Assembly: GCA_922989275.2 (NCBI GenBank)
Contig: OV277858.1
Location: 13,776,227 to 13,840,226, forward strand
Source: Gari tellinella
Taxonomy: Eukaryota > Mollusca > Bivalvia > Cardiida > Psammobiidae
Direction: 5' to 3'
Length of the DNA: 64,000 nt
Shown: positions 22,867-35,890 of the stretch, in pieces
Numbering within the stretch: the stretch's first letter is position 1
Layout: every line of letters begins with the position of its first letter
Notes under the pieces: generated by a model
Seen by the model: only the letters and a program-made list of their open reading frames with translations
The model's database searches: none
Told to the model about the DNA's origin: nothing
Translations under genes and position numbers: made by a program

Positions 22867-23256
22867 TTATTCTAAAGTCCAAGCGAGACACTGAATGTTA
22901 TGTAAATTCTTAATATTCAGTATGTAAGGGTTATAATCAATCGTTTTATTGGTCGCTAATGTGACCCTTTTTATTGTAGTATTACTATCTTTATCATTTT
23001 TCCATATAATACATTGTCTAATGGTTGGACAGTGGTCTCTAGAGCCACATTTACAGGCGGGTTTGACATCGCCGGTTTGACACTCGCCTGTATATGGTTT
23101 TGTTTTTGTGTAGTGTGACACTATTACTCGTAAGTTTCTAGATGTTTCTTTTCCATGACCTGGTTGGAAAAGATATACAATATCTATTAGACTTACACAA
23201 CTGATTTTGGTAAGACAAAGAGTATACATGTATATGTCAATAAGTTGTATCCACAT
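22867..23256 (-). CDS. Hypothetical 129-codon ORF with Cys/His cluster
   Basis: Minus strand, ATG at 23254-23256. The middle reads GECQTGDVKPACKCGSRDHC followed by PTIRQCIIWKN, a C-x-C-x4-H-x6-C arrangement that resembles a zinc-knuckle-like box seen in uncharacterised invertebrate proteins and some mobile elements. The flanks are weakly coding-like (KTKPYTG, TIKRVTLATNKTID). No homologous copy exists elsewhere in the window to test conservation. It may be a fragment of a mobile-element protein; it may also be a chance ORF. Confidence 0.3.
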   Translation of the reverse strand: MWIQLIDIYMYTLCLTKISCVSLIDIVYLFQPGHGKETSRNLRVIVSHYTKTKPYTGECQTGDVKPACKCGSRDHCPTIRQCIIWKNDKDSNTTIKRVTLATNKTIDYNPYILNIKNLHNIQCLAWTLE

Positions 23257-23452
23257 TACTCTGAAATTTGTTATTCTTTAAATGTTAATACTTTACATGA
23301 TAGCAATAGCCTCGTAGGCGTATATGTCAGTGATATAGATAAGAGTTATTTGGCTATCTATAGCCAGTCTCTGACTGATAAGAGTACACACTCTCACCAA
23401 TACATCTAATTGGAAATATTGGAAATTTAGTGTGAATTTGACGCGTGTTTGT

Positions 23453-23790
23453 AAAGTTTGAAGAACATTTAACTCCCTTTCTAACGGTGTATTTGTCATA
23501 CAATTTGAAATATGAAATATGAATAAGTAGAATACCACTCGGTTAAAACGATACAAGTCAACATATTTCCATTTTTTTTATTACTGACACTTAGATTTAT
23601 TGCACCTGTTGTTTTCAAGTCATTATAACTGCTTGTTTCCTTCACAAAAGCATGAATGTGTAAATGTAGAATTTGTAGACAATTTAATTCCCTTTCTAAC
23701 GGTGTATTTTTCATACAATTTTAAGTATGAATAAGTAGAATGCAATTGGATTAAAACGATACAAATCAAAATGTTTCCAATATATATCCA
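23453..23790. repeat. Pair of about 100-bp direct repeats
   Basis: CCCTTTCTAACGGTGTATTT, TTCATACAATTT and AATAAGTAGAAT..GGTTAAAACGATACAA occur at about 23470-23560 and again at about 23690-23780, in the same orientation and about 220 bp apart. Confidence 0.8.
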
Positions 23791-23869
23791 GATTTATTTT
23801 ACTAAGCATATATACCGCACGGAGTAACGATATTCCTACTGTGTACACTATAATTGTATTTTCAAAGCC

Positions 23870-24860
23870 TAGATCCAGATCAGACGCCGAGTAACTGATA
23901 CAGCTGTAACTCTGAGCTATTATCTGGATATAAGCATTGATACAGTTCATATACTGAGTATCTCACAAGAATCAGCTATATGTATTTCTATGTCACTGAA
24001 AACAGTATCGATCCTGAAAAGGCGCCGTATTTGAGGAACGACAGCTAATATGCGCCTACACAGTTTGCAATACGTGCGACATGCCTTACATTTGTCTCAC
24101 TTTCATGTATTATGCATTTAGTCAAACTCCAATAAATAATCAGAACGTCGTAACTGTTTGATATATGTTAGAATTTTTTTCACCTGAATTCCTATGCAAT
24201 CAGTTTGAATCTTGATCAGACGCCGTCTAGATCGGCACTGCATCATAATCCAAACTTTTTGACACCTTATAATTATTCAATTTTTACTTTCTTTATAGTT
24301 TTGACACACATTTAGATATAAATGAAACGCCGAGTAGCTAGGATCTCATCAGGATCCAAAATGCTTTACAGCTAAATTTTCGTTTCATTTGTTCAGTTTG
24401 GATCTAGATCATAATATGAGATGAGATGCCGAGTTGCGAGATAGCCCAGAACAAATTGTCACAGACTTGCAGATGTTATTTGTTTGATTGGTTAATTAGT
24501 TGATTGATATTACGATCTGCAACCTAGGATTATACTTACTTTTGATGAGCCGAAGCTTTATTACCCGCGAGCCGAATCTTTATTACTACCGCATTACTTT
24601 CATGCTTATATTCTGAGAAATTGAAATGAAATCGGATGTAACAAAATACAACCTACCTATGAAAACAGTGTATGCTGTTAGCTACGAATAGGACATAAAA
24701 CTTGAAAAGTCCCTTCCGGAACGAAAATCCATTTTTCCCCCGGGAAAATAGTGTTTTATTACTGTATGCCTTCACCAAAAATGAGTTCTTACCATTTTTT
24801 TGAAAACGAGTTCGTAAAATTTTTCGGAAATTTCATAATGCCCAAAAAGACAGACCGACA
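23870..24860. other. Spacer with recurring GATCxAGATCAGACGCC motif
   Basis: Variants of GATCCAGATCAGACGCCGAGTAxC appear near 23873, 24213, 24330 and 24405. They may be worn short repeats related to the GGATCCAGACGAAAC landmark of repeat B. No gene is seen. Confidence 0.4.
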
Positions 24861-25554
24861 TCCTTAAGGTTAAATTTACAGTTAAACTGTCAAATGCTTT
24901 ATAGGCCCTTTTTCTAGATCCAACAAGAAATACAGTTGAACATCGTTAAATTGATTTTCTGAGACAAACAAAATACTTTCAATTATGTTTAATAGACTTT
25001 ACCATTTGCATGCATACTCAGCTTTGACGTAAAACAGATTTTCCTCTTATTCGACTTCGATTCATTAAAGTACCGCTTTACCCATTAAAGATAGAGCATG
25101 ATTTTACGCGGTAACTTTTTCCATGACATAAAATCTATATATATGGTAGAGCTCGTAAAGACACATCCAGTGATACAAAAAAAAATCAGTTTTTTCAAAA
25201 ATTGAGATAGAGTACTCTAGCAATAGGGCGAAGATTTTACTAAAGCATTTGATGAGTTTACCCTTTGAAAGTAAAAACAACGAAGACCATTTCTTAACTC
25301 GACACATGCATTGGTGAAATTTGGTGTTGATTAGAATTCATTTTAGCTTCAGTGATTTGCGTTTGCTATTTATCAGTTTGGTATTTTTAAAACATTCATT
25401 CATCTTTGAGGTAATTATTAATTATTTGGAAGAGTTCTTTATTTCTAGAGTTATAAGATATTTCCTAAATAAAATTATGATCCAACTATTTTGCTGCGCA
25501 CTTCACGTTTGGTTATCGATCAATCTACAATTGATAACCATGCTTTCTTCTTTA

Positions 25555-26234
25555 TTTGTGCGACTACAAACAGGGCTTAGCACTACATGATGATGTATCT
25601 CTAAAGCCGTCCTTAACTGGAAGAGTAATGTCGGATTTTCGTGCTTTGATTTTTCTCTCCCTCTCTGTCAACATTGAACTCATCCATGTCTTACAGTTAC
25701 TCGTGACTACGGATTCGTCGCTTGAGTACAATTTGTCCGTTGCAATAGTAGGCTATTTTTAGCACGGGATTGAATGTTTAATTCTTTCTCGTGTTACTAA
25801 TAATCTTCTTGTCATAGAATATTTGTTACATGTTTTACATGTATTTACTTATTCTGTTGGCTGTCTTTTTTATTGTAAGGTTGTGGAACAGGGTTTAAAT
25901 TTTATGTACACTGTTCGTCTTTATAGGTGAACATAGGAGATAAGAGTGAGGTTGGGCGCCCCTAAACCAAGGTTTAACCCCCAGTGGTTATTAATAATTA
26001 GTTTATAATTAATTATTGATTGCTACTGACCGTACCAAGGCGGCCTTCTATGTTCCGTTTGCTTTATGTTTGTCTTGCGTGTTGTTTTCTATTTAGTGTG
26101 TAGATGAAGGAATGGTATTGCGCGTGTGTGTATATGTATGTGCATGAGTGTGAGTTTGTTATGGTATGACCGTGTGTGTGTTCTGCTTGTGAGGTGGGTG
26201 TATTGTTTGTGTTGCGTTTCCTGCTTGAGTATTT
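25555..26234 (+). mobile_element. Dispersed repeat C within alpha 1
   Basis: Same landmarks as 12745-13440 (AGGGCTTAGCACTACATGATG, GGGCGCCCCTAAACC, CCGTACCAAGGCGG). The orthologous copy is at 41419-42100, so this insertion predates the alpha duplication. Confidence 0.8.
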
Positions 26235-26505
26235 AATGCTGACACGTATTTAGTCTGATTAACTGCTATGCTTTTAATATGTCTTTTGATATGACAGTTT
26301 TCGGATAGTTACTCAATGTACTTGATATAATTAGTATAGACGTATTTATATGGTTGTAGTGTCTGATACTGTTGTACACATTCTGCAAGCAAGATTGTAA
26401 GGATATATGTATATATGAATAAATATATGATTGACTTACATGCCTGATTTAATATATTTTATTATTACATAAACATAAAAAACAACCGATTTATATGCGA
26501 CATCA

Positions 26506-26555
26506 TGACGTCATTATAAAAAGGGGATATTACTCTGCATAAACACGACGTCGTG
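26506..26555 (+). promoter_or_regulatory. CRE-TATA motif cluster in alpha 1
   Basis: A full cAMP-response palindrome TGACGTCA (26506-26513) is followed after one base by TATAAAAA (26515-26522) and then a perfect 12-bp palindrome CACGACGTCGTG (26544-26555). The arrangement resembles a compact pol II core promoter reading rightward. It is preserved at 42447-42502 in alpha 2. No downstream ORF is apparent. Confidence 0.4.
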
Positions 26556-26709
26556 ATGTCGTCGCTGTTAACATTTAAATGTAATTTCTTATTTACAGAC
26601 GTTGTATTGCGTTCAACAACTTTGGTTTGAAGCATTTGATAAACTAGTTGTCTTTTGTTAATATTGTAGTTTATCGTTATATCAATATTATTTTAATAAA
26701 ATATTTTAT

Positions 26710-27577
26710 AATGCAAAACAAGTGATGAACATAAATATGGACAAAATTCCTGCTTCTAAACAATTGAAGAGAATGGCTCGATGGTTTTGTTTTTTAACAG
26801 AATTTCCATCATAATATATCGGTGAAAATATTATTTCCGTATGTGTTTTTATCTGTTTTATGGTAGTATCTATTTTGTATCATGTTTGCCTTATTTATTC
26901 TAAAATTCGGCTAGTTTAATGTATTTATATATCAGCTAAACTTCAGTTATTTATTTAGTGAATCATCATCATTTTTATAGAATTTGCGATTACTATAATG
27001 GAAACGTAATAATCACCAAGCTCATTGAATAAGTTGTCATTAGACTCCTTATTCTGAATCAATCTGCATTCGAAACAAGTTTGCATTCGATTAGGCAATA
27101 CTTTAATGTGAATCTATCTATGAGTTTTTGCAATCATTAGCATTTTGTTCGCAGGACAGTTGTTAAGTCCTAATACCCTCTTTAATTACAGTTGATCAAT
27201 CAATTTAGACTTGTAAAACAAATTAACATTTTTGGATTCAAACCAGGCTCAACCACGTGTTTACTATAAAGTGTGTAGCATGTTTAGAATCTAAGTAATT
27301 TGACATAATGATCATGTTTCTACAAATATGGAAAAAACAATTTGAGAGTGTTAGCAGACGTTTTGTTTAACAGACGACACTGACGTGTTGGAAGAAAAAC
27401 TCTTTGTACATTTGACAGTGATTAATAACACTGAAAAGTCCTTTACAAAAAAATGCATTTTAACTGTCCCTGTAATCGTTGCTTGACATATACAATCACG
27501 TGTGAATAAACGGAAATGAATGGTAACTGATTATAGATACCCAAGTCAATCTAGTATTGCGCCAATAAATCATTATT
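26710..27577 (+). repeat. GATA-flank unit, extra copy in alpha 1
   Basis: This segment (AACATAAATATGGACAAAATTC, GAAGAGAATGGCTCGATGG, TTTCCATCATAATATATCGG) is repeated at 27956-28871 and once at 42655-43581. Each copy leads into a GATA array through GCGCCAATAAATCATTAT. Copy 2 of alpha resembles the second unit more closely (both have GGGACACTGCAAATTAATGC), so the first is either an extra duplication or one lost from alpha 2. Confidence 0.8.
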
Positions 27578-27955
<378 letters not shown>

Positions 27956-28871
27956 AACAAGTGGTGAACATAAATTTGGTCAAGATTGCTGCTTCTAAAA
28001 AATTGAAGAGAATGGCTCGATGTTGTAAACAATGTATGTGGTTTTGTTTTTTTAACATAATTTCCATCATAATATATCGGTGAAAATAATATTTCCGTGT
28101 GTGTTTTTATCTTTTTTATGGTAGTATCTATTTTTTATCATGTTTTCATTATTTATTCTAAAAATTCGACTAATTTAATGTATCTATATATCAGCTAGAC
28201 TTCAGTTATATTAGTGAATCATTATTATTTCAATAGAATTTGCTATTACTAACGTAATAATCACCAAGCTCATTGAATAAGTTGTGATTAGACTCCTTTT
28301 CGTGAATTTGATTAGGCAATACTTTAATGTGAATGTATCTATGAGTTTTTGCAATCATTAGCATTTTGTTCGCAGTACAGTTGTTAAGTCCTAATAACCT
28401 CTTTAATTACAGCAGTTAATCAAACAATTTAGACTTGTAAAACAAATGAACGTTTTTGGATTCAAACCAGGCTTAACAACGTGTTTACTATAAAGTGTAT
28501 AGCATGTTCAGAATCTAAGTAATTGGACATAATGATTATGTTTCTTCAAATATGGAAAAAAACAATTTGATAGTGTTAGCAGACGTTGTGTTTAACAGAC
28601 GACACTGACGTGTTGGAAGAAAAACTCTTTGTACAAGGGACACTGCAAATTAATGCCCAGCGAAACCTATCAGTAGTATAGATAACACAGTCTAATTGAC
28701 CGTTAGACCAATATACATTTGACAGTGATTGATAACACTGAAAAGTCCTTTACAAAAATTTGCATTGTAATCGTTGCCTGACATAAACAATCATGTGTGA
28801 ATAAACGGAAATGAATGGTTACTGATTATAGATACCCGAGTCAATCTAGTATTGCGCCAATAAATCATTAT
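27956..28871 (+). repeat. GATA-flank unit, second copy in alpha 1
   Basis: Direct repeat of 26710-27577, beginning directly at the end of the first GATA array (AAACAAGTGGTGAACATAAA). Non-coding. Confidence 0.8.
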
Positions 28872-29524
<653 letters not shown>

Positions 29525-29919
29525 GATATTTTATTCAGTACAAAAGCCAGCGGCCTATCAGTACACATTCGCTTTATACAAGTATACATGTAGTTATGTC
29601 AATGGTGGAACAGTCATAATATAAATGATAGTATACGATGCATTGAAAACCAGTCGCAAAGTGTAACAAATTTAAACTTTTAATCCCAGAAGGAAATGAA
29701 ATGTAATTAGTTAACTCACATGCATGCGGTTTACTGCTATAGATATGTGTTATCAATTACCTCCCTTTACTATTCAATGAAATTATTTACCAACACGCGA
29801 TATAAACGGTGAGCAAACCAGGAATATAACATGGCTATTATGTATATACGACGTGTTTGACATACATAAACTAGGTATATGTAATAAAATAAAAGCAATA
29901 GTGACGTGGAACAAGTAGA
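29525..29919. other. Non-coding part of alpha 1
   Basis: Collinear with about 44990-45360 in alpha 2. No gene is seen apart from the membrane ORF that follows. Confidence 0.6.
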
Positions 29920-30195
29920 TCAATCATGTATTGGGCGGCCACCGCTTAGGAGACCCTTTGGTTGATCAAAATACAGCGTAGCAGCCAGATACAGGGCCAG
30001 ACAAAAGAGAGAGCCAGTTTTTACGCTAAGCATCGTTCTGATCACTAGATATCCGATATGCGCCCCCAAGAATGTGGTCGTCCAACACAAGGGCTCCTTA
30101 ACTGAGTGAACATGATGTGCACAAAACAAATACAAACATAAAAACAGTGATACTATGAATAGTATCAGTGATTTTCTTGCAGACACTGGAGACAC
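29920..30195 (-). CDS. Putative small membrane-protein exon, alpha 1 copy
   Basis: The minus-strand open frame ends at a TGA (29920-29922). From 30195 inward it reads VSARKSLILFIVSLFLCLYL, a hydrophobic helix, then HHVHSVKEPLCW, TTTFLGAHIGYLVIRTML, GSLFCLALYLAATLYF (a second and possible third membrane segment) and the tail DQPKGLLSGGRPIHD. There is no in-frame ATG; the frame opens after TCTCCAG, which would serve as a splice acceptor, so it could be a terminal exon. The GC content is above its surroundings. The alpha 2 copy (45383-45660) has about three substitutions over 260 bp plus a 4-bp insertion that breaks the C-terminus. I do not recognise the family. Confidence 0.45.
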   Translation of the reverse strand: MSPVSARKSLILFIVSLFLCLYLFCAHHVHSVKEPLCWTTTFLGAHIGYLVIRTMLSVKTGSLFCLALYLAATLYFDQPKGLLSGGRPIHD

Positions 30196-30761
30196 GGACC
30201 AGAGGATCCATCAAGGGGTTCTCTGATCTGTGTATGCGGTGTCTGTCATTTTGCATTTCGGTAAATCTATGAATAGTGTTTATGCAAACGGTGCAGACCT
30301 AGAGGTCTCAAATTATATACCACCAACATATGCGTAAAAGACCACATAACAATCATGTTCAGATGTTAGTAAATCGGTCAAATCTTTTAACATAGACAAA
30401 ACCGAACTTAGAGGCTATTCGATGAATAGTAGTGGACATCACATTTGACAGCATTTTCAAATGTAAATGTCATTTAAAATCAGTTCTTTATTGATAAACG
30501 ATTTTATGATATTCAGCGCAACCAGGGAGTTTGTCCGGATCTAAACCGTCATATAAGACACTTTTCACTGCAGCTGACCGCGATTCTCGGACAACATGTG
30601 GTGAACTAAATATGGGGGTCCTCTATAACCGTATAATGAGGTATTAAATTTATACCTGTATAACAAGAGCGGATCATGGATTCATTTGATGTTTTCCTCG
30701 AAACTACTGTTAGTATGCTAGGGGAAAACTATGATAACATTGAAAAACAGTTTTTGTTACC

Positions 30762-31440
30762 GATGTAGTAACCTAAGCCGTACATCTGGGAACCTGACCT
30801 GCATGAATACCTTTTAACCAACCGTCGTGGCCATGCGAATATTGAGTTGCCTTGCCTTCTACTTGGTATGTAATTGTCGTCTGCAAAACGTTGACGTCTG
30901 TAACTATTCACAATGTTCTGCATTTTTGTACATACAATATCAGCAGAATGTCAAACGGTTTGGCACAAGATGAGCCACCGCGTCATATGGGTTTCGTCTG
31001 GATCTAAATTTTTGGCAACAGTTATAACAAATAACAAATAAACCCACCGCAGGCAGAAGATGAACCCATCGTCCAATATAAACTCGGTTTTTTACAAACC
31101 TAATGTATCAGCATTGCAGAAAATAATATCAGCTGTTGTTAGAAAATAAGCACACGACAAGATACTTCTAACTGATACATAATTAGGCCCGAATGGTTTG
31201 AGACTTAATTTTCAAACTAGTCGCGTACCGTTACTTTCTACTCGCAATAAGCGGCAGCGAAAAATGTCTATTTTTCTGATAAACCTAACAACAAGCAGAT
31301 GGCAATTTCAATGAGGTAATGAGCTCGGTATATTTATTCGGGCAATTTTATTTATTGATCATCGACACGGACGTCCAAGCAATACATTGCTCTTGAAAAA
31401 TTACCCAGAAGGAAACTGCATCATTTCGCTGTGTTAAATA
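30762..31440 (-). repeat. Dispersed repeat B, inverted copy in alpha 1
   Basis: The complement carries GTACACTTTCACC-region, CAGACGAAACCCATATGACGC and AACGGTACGCGACTAGTTTG landmarks of 18121-18690. The outer part adds ATTGCTTGGACGTCCGTGTCG, also present at 61010-61040. Confidence 0.75.
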
Positions 31441-33449
31441 TACAGTTAAACATGTGATGTTTGTGTGAATACTAATATACATGTTCTACCTTGGAGATAT
31501 CACTACATTTAGGGTCAGTTTGACTGAGACTGAAAGTCGCATAGTGGCAGCTTGCTTGGATCAGATGAGAACATGATTAGCAACACTTCTGGCATATGTA
31601 CACTTGTTTCTGCTGCCTCTCTTCTTCTCTGCCTTGTAGCATCTCATCTTTCTTTGTATTACATTGTTTACTTCTTAATTTAACCACGAAGTATATGCCC
31701 CCATATGCACAACTTTGTTTGACAATAACCACTTTAATTTCTATTCAAAAGACATTATTTAAGTTGACGCCAACAATTCTCTTAAGCAGATGCCTGATAG
31801 ACCATTGGTATTTCAATACAAACATCTCAACATTTCTTCAGCACGTCCTGGACGGTCAGCCTTCAGGTTGTGACTTTGGATTGAAACTTGCGGTGTGCGT
31901 ATGGGTGTATCATTACAAGGAAATTCATTACTAAAAGTCTGTTTTGTGTTGCACATTCCTCTCATAGGATAGTCTCTGAAGAAAAAGCATTGAGAATTTA
32001 CCAGAATATCTAAGGCTAATGGTTTTGGAAACTGTGAAGGCATTCAGTGTACAAATATTTCACGTCTCACTGAATCCGAAATAATTTGAGAGTCCTTACT
32101 ATCTGTACATGAAGCATATGATGTATAGATCAGATGTCACTTTTATAAGCAGTTTGGAAATTTACAGTCTTTATTTAGCCAATTTAAGTCTTGAACTTGA
32201 TTTGCCTTCTAACGTGTGAAATATTCAGTTGGCGAACATCATGATTCAGATATATATTCAGAGTGTGTGAGTCATATAAGCTATCTTGAGCAAATGTCAT
32301 GCCAATAACAGAGTTATCATTTCTTTGCAGACACTTTAGACTCTGACAAGGAGTTTGTTAGATATTACATAAGTGTATTTACAGTCTACAGGGCATTTAA
32401 CAACTTTATGAAAATGTTGGTAGCAAATACACATTTATTTTAATTGAAACTATGATTATATTGAAAAAATATAGCAGAACGCTTATTATTTTTTGATACA
32501 ATCATTTTGTATAAAATATATTAACAGAACAGTTGTAAACAACGTAGTTTTATCATTAAATGCACGTTGGACAATTCTATACTACTATTTGCATCGAAAA
32601 GAAGGGGGCAAATTCTAACGCAGGGTGGTTTAGAAGTATTGAACAAAGGTACTTTGGCTTCTCAGATTCTACTAGACTTGTTTGTGTTATATCACAACAC
32701 ATAGAGTTTGCAAATCACTTATTTCATTTATGTTGCAGTTTGTTTAAGGTTGGACTTTTGTTGTCAACATATTAACTGGACTTTAAGGTAATATACAGCA
32801 TAATGAACAAATCTTACATTTTCTCACTCGTTTCAGTCCCAACTTCCATGGTGTTACTACTCTTGATTCTAATAAGTAGTAACACCATAGAGTGATAATA
32901 ACAGAAATAAAGATCTTATTTCCTCCCTTTTAATACTTTAGTTTTTGAATTCTCCCCTTATCTTGAATTCTGCTTATAATTTATTGTAATAGAGCGTGAT
33001 AAGTGTGTTAATTTTGGATACTAATAAGTTATGTGTTGTTTGGTGTGCTTTTTTAAGAAACTGTACATGTATAGTATAGGGACACATGAAGTAAGCATTT
33101 GAAATGCAACTTATACGGACTAAAATATGCTTAAATATAGCTGATATTAACATTTATAAGCTCATTTTTTTAAAGCTTATGAAGTGTCTTATTGCATAGA
33201 ACTGAGAATGAGATGCTAACAATATGTTGGCATTGTATAGTGCGTGAATCTTGATGCAGTATTTATTCTGTTTCAATTGCAAACATTTCGAAGGGGTAAG
33301 TTTCAAAGGGCAATTTTAACAATTGTTTGACGTCAAACCTGTCTGACTTTTTTCAAAATGTAACTTAGGTGTCAAATACAAGTAATTTAAACCCAAAATG
33401 TTTGCCCCGGATATAGAACACATGCAACATTCCATTTCCTTTTCAGTAC
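31441..33449. other. Non-coding part of alpha 1
   Basis: Collinear with 47790-49650. Short ORFs (for example 31596-31934) are not maintained in the other copy. A perfect 14-bp hairpin, ATGGTGTTACTACT (32848-32861) with AGTAGTAACACCAT (32875-32888), is kept with one mismatch at 49036-49076. Confidence 0.6.
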
Positions 33450-33945
33450 ATAAGTATATCAGTAATCTATATCAAACTTTATTACATGCCTTCGTATGAT
33501 ATCGAGCGTTTCCGCGTGTATCTGCAGAGTAAAATACAAGAGTCTGTATCAGCCACCTTGTATCAGCCACTTTGTATTTTACTCTGACGTCGCTTTTGGT
33601 ATAACGCGACGTCATTTACGTTCATGTGCAAGTGCCGCGTTATTCTTTGTGGAATACAAAATATCTTCTTCTGCTTCAAATAACTAATAAATATTGGAAA
33701 TAAAATAATTTAAACAACTATTTAGTTGTTTCTGGTGTGTATTTAAGGCAACTAATAAACACATCACCAGTTGCCAGTGTGCTACAGAGTGTTGCATTTA
33801 GCTCTTGACTTTTTGGCGGAAACAACCGATCAGACTCGCGCCAAGGCGCTCGTCAGATCGGCTATTTCCGCCAAAAACGTCTCGAGCCAAATACATTACT
33901 CTGTATCGCACTGTCAACTGGTAATGTGTATGTATCATCATAATT
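33450..33945. mobile_element. Insertion private to alpha 1 with two hairpins
   Basis: Alpha 2 passes from TCAGTATATCAAAATGTACC to CATAAACTAAAGGGG without this segment. It contains a 15-bp perfect stem, CAGAGTAAAATACAA (33525-33539) with TTGTATTTTACTCTG (33572-33586), a GACGTCGC/GCGACGTC pair near 33587-33612, and the long palindrome at 33759-33929. Target duplication not resolved. Confidence 0.6.
33759..33929. repeat. 171-bp long palindrome
   Basis: Ends ACACATCACCAGTTG and CAACTGGTAATGTGT. The inner arms TTTTTGGCGGAAA/TTTCCGCCAAAAA and CCGATC..GAC/GTC..GATCGG meet at CGCGCCAAGGCGCT. The symmetry centre is at 33844. It resembles a foldback MITE. Confidence 0.85.
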
Positions 33946-35076
33946 TAAAGGGGCTTATTTAAAAAATGTATAGTCACCATTGAAATACTTCTACGTCCCG
34001 ATGTTAAATTGGGTGGCTGGGGTAAATTAAAACGTTATACAAATCTTAGAAAAGTAAATGTCACATTGAGGGATCGGTAAGAATGGTTCTACACTTTAGG
34101 TAAAACATGTCGAGTATAATGTTTCATTTAAAGTTCCATAATTTAGGCACCCTGCTTTTATTAATAGATATTCCTCAAAATCGCCTACACTTTTGTCAGA
34201 TAATTTTTCTGCTGACGTTTCAGTAAGTAAAATAAAGTCATTATTGTTAAAATGTATTGAAATCCAGCACTTTTAAGTATATTTGATAGTTTGTAACTAA
34301 ACCCTGGTAATTCAATACAGGATATCGTAATGTCACCTTCTCCTTTTCTAATTCACATTAATTATTATTCACATCTTAGCCTGGAGCGCCCGTTTTTTGT
34401 ACTTTGTATAGACGAATCAATCGAACCGTCGTCTTGCTGTTGCGGTTGCATTTAATCTTCAGTTTTACGTGACGTTCCGATAGTATGTCTATTTTCAGAC
34501 TCATCTGGATTTCCGTTTGTCGTGTATTATTCTGTATTAAACTGTTAAATGTATTTCTTTCTGACAGTTCCGAGATAGGCAGGGACATTATTAGTTTTAC
34601 TAAGTATATACTAAGTATATTTATGTGAAAACTGATACAAGCTACAAACCTAAAGCAGTCGACAATTATACACCCATGTCTCTACATCGTTGTATTGTAT
34701 CTCTGTATATCAATATTTGTATGGGACAGCCACGTAGAGAGGTTTAATTCTCATTCTGATCTGACAGCTCTTGCTGATAAATAGGTGGATAAACTGAATG
34801 GGGATACACTGTGTAGATGCTTTTCTATACAAATGAAACCTTTATGCCGTTTTGTACGTTCTGTTACTGAAATGGTAGTTTCAAAACTACTGAGATGATA
34901 AATTATATGTTCGTTTTGCTTATATGAAATTGTGCTTTCAGTTAAAACAATGCCGCAGAACAGTTAATTATTACAGCAGAAAATTCATAAAGTTGGGTTC
35001 CCTCTTGAAAACCCTAATAGTTGTTCGTGTATATTGTAAGGTAAATTGTAGTTCTGTGGATCTTAGGATTTGTGAA
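33946..35076. other. Non-coding part of alpha 1
   Basis: Collinear with 49680-50820 at high identity. The minus-strand ORF at 34376-34588 is present in both copies with several changes (LIQNNTRQTEIQMSLKID, no known motif). It is left uncalled because it is short and unremarkable. Confidence 0.55.
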
Positions 35077-35890
35077 ATAATCTTGCTCGATTAAAATTGG
35101 ACCAAATTATTTAAAAGTCATGTAGGAATCGTTCCCAGTTATCTTTAATGTAGTTTGTTTGTGGAAATTCGTACATTTTTGATACTTGTTGATAAATGCT
35201 TTTACATGTACTAGGTAACCTAATACAGGGGTAGCGTAAGTTGGATTACATTTGTACCCATGACTGTGCCTCTAATTTGGTTGTATATTACCCTGTAAAG
35301 TAAAATTGTTATTTTCTGGTATTGTTTTAAGCATTGTAAGATGATTTTTTATTACATCGTTTATGTTTACGTAAGGGATACTGGTCCAGCCAATAGTGTG
35401 TAGCTTTTAGCGCTAATTCAATATAGATATTAGTGTAGGCTTAAACTTGTACCGGACGGACTATTGTCGGACCTTTGCATTTTCTTTTTAATATATATAA
35501 ACCTTCACATACAGTGCCATTGCTAACTAGTGCTGTAAAAAATACAAGAGGACCTATAATTTTTATCACATAACTTGCGGCCTGGGAGTGACATAAAGCC
35601 TTATGTAAATATCGTAATCAACTGGTAGAATATCGTATTTTGGGCACAACCTGTTGGTCCACAAACGCTGTATGTAACAGGACGCCAAATGACGTCATTT
35701 ACGACAACGTTAATGTAAACAACGTAACGTTTTAGCGGAAATCAAAATAACGCAGGGTCTACAAAGTACGGTTTCAATCAATTTAAAAATGTGCTTTAAC
35801 TTGTTATGTGATATATAGAATCTCATATTCGTGCCCACTATTTGACTCCGCCAAGGCTCGCGTCATATTATTTTAGTCAATTCGTTTATT
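35077..35890. other. Segment of alpha 1 not matching alpha 2
   Basis: Between AGGATTTGTGAAATAATC and AAAAATGATAAATAATGAAC the two alpha copies differ completely (counterpart 50830-51490), so one or both carry replaced sequence. There is a short ATGACGTCATTTACG at about 35692. No gene is seen. Confidence 0.6.

Noticed and set aside
31596..31934. 112-codon plus-strand ORF in alpha 1
   Set aside because: The alpha 2 counterpart (47951-48160) is shortened by a large deletion and frame change, and the composition is not protein-like.
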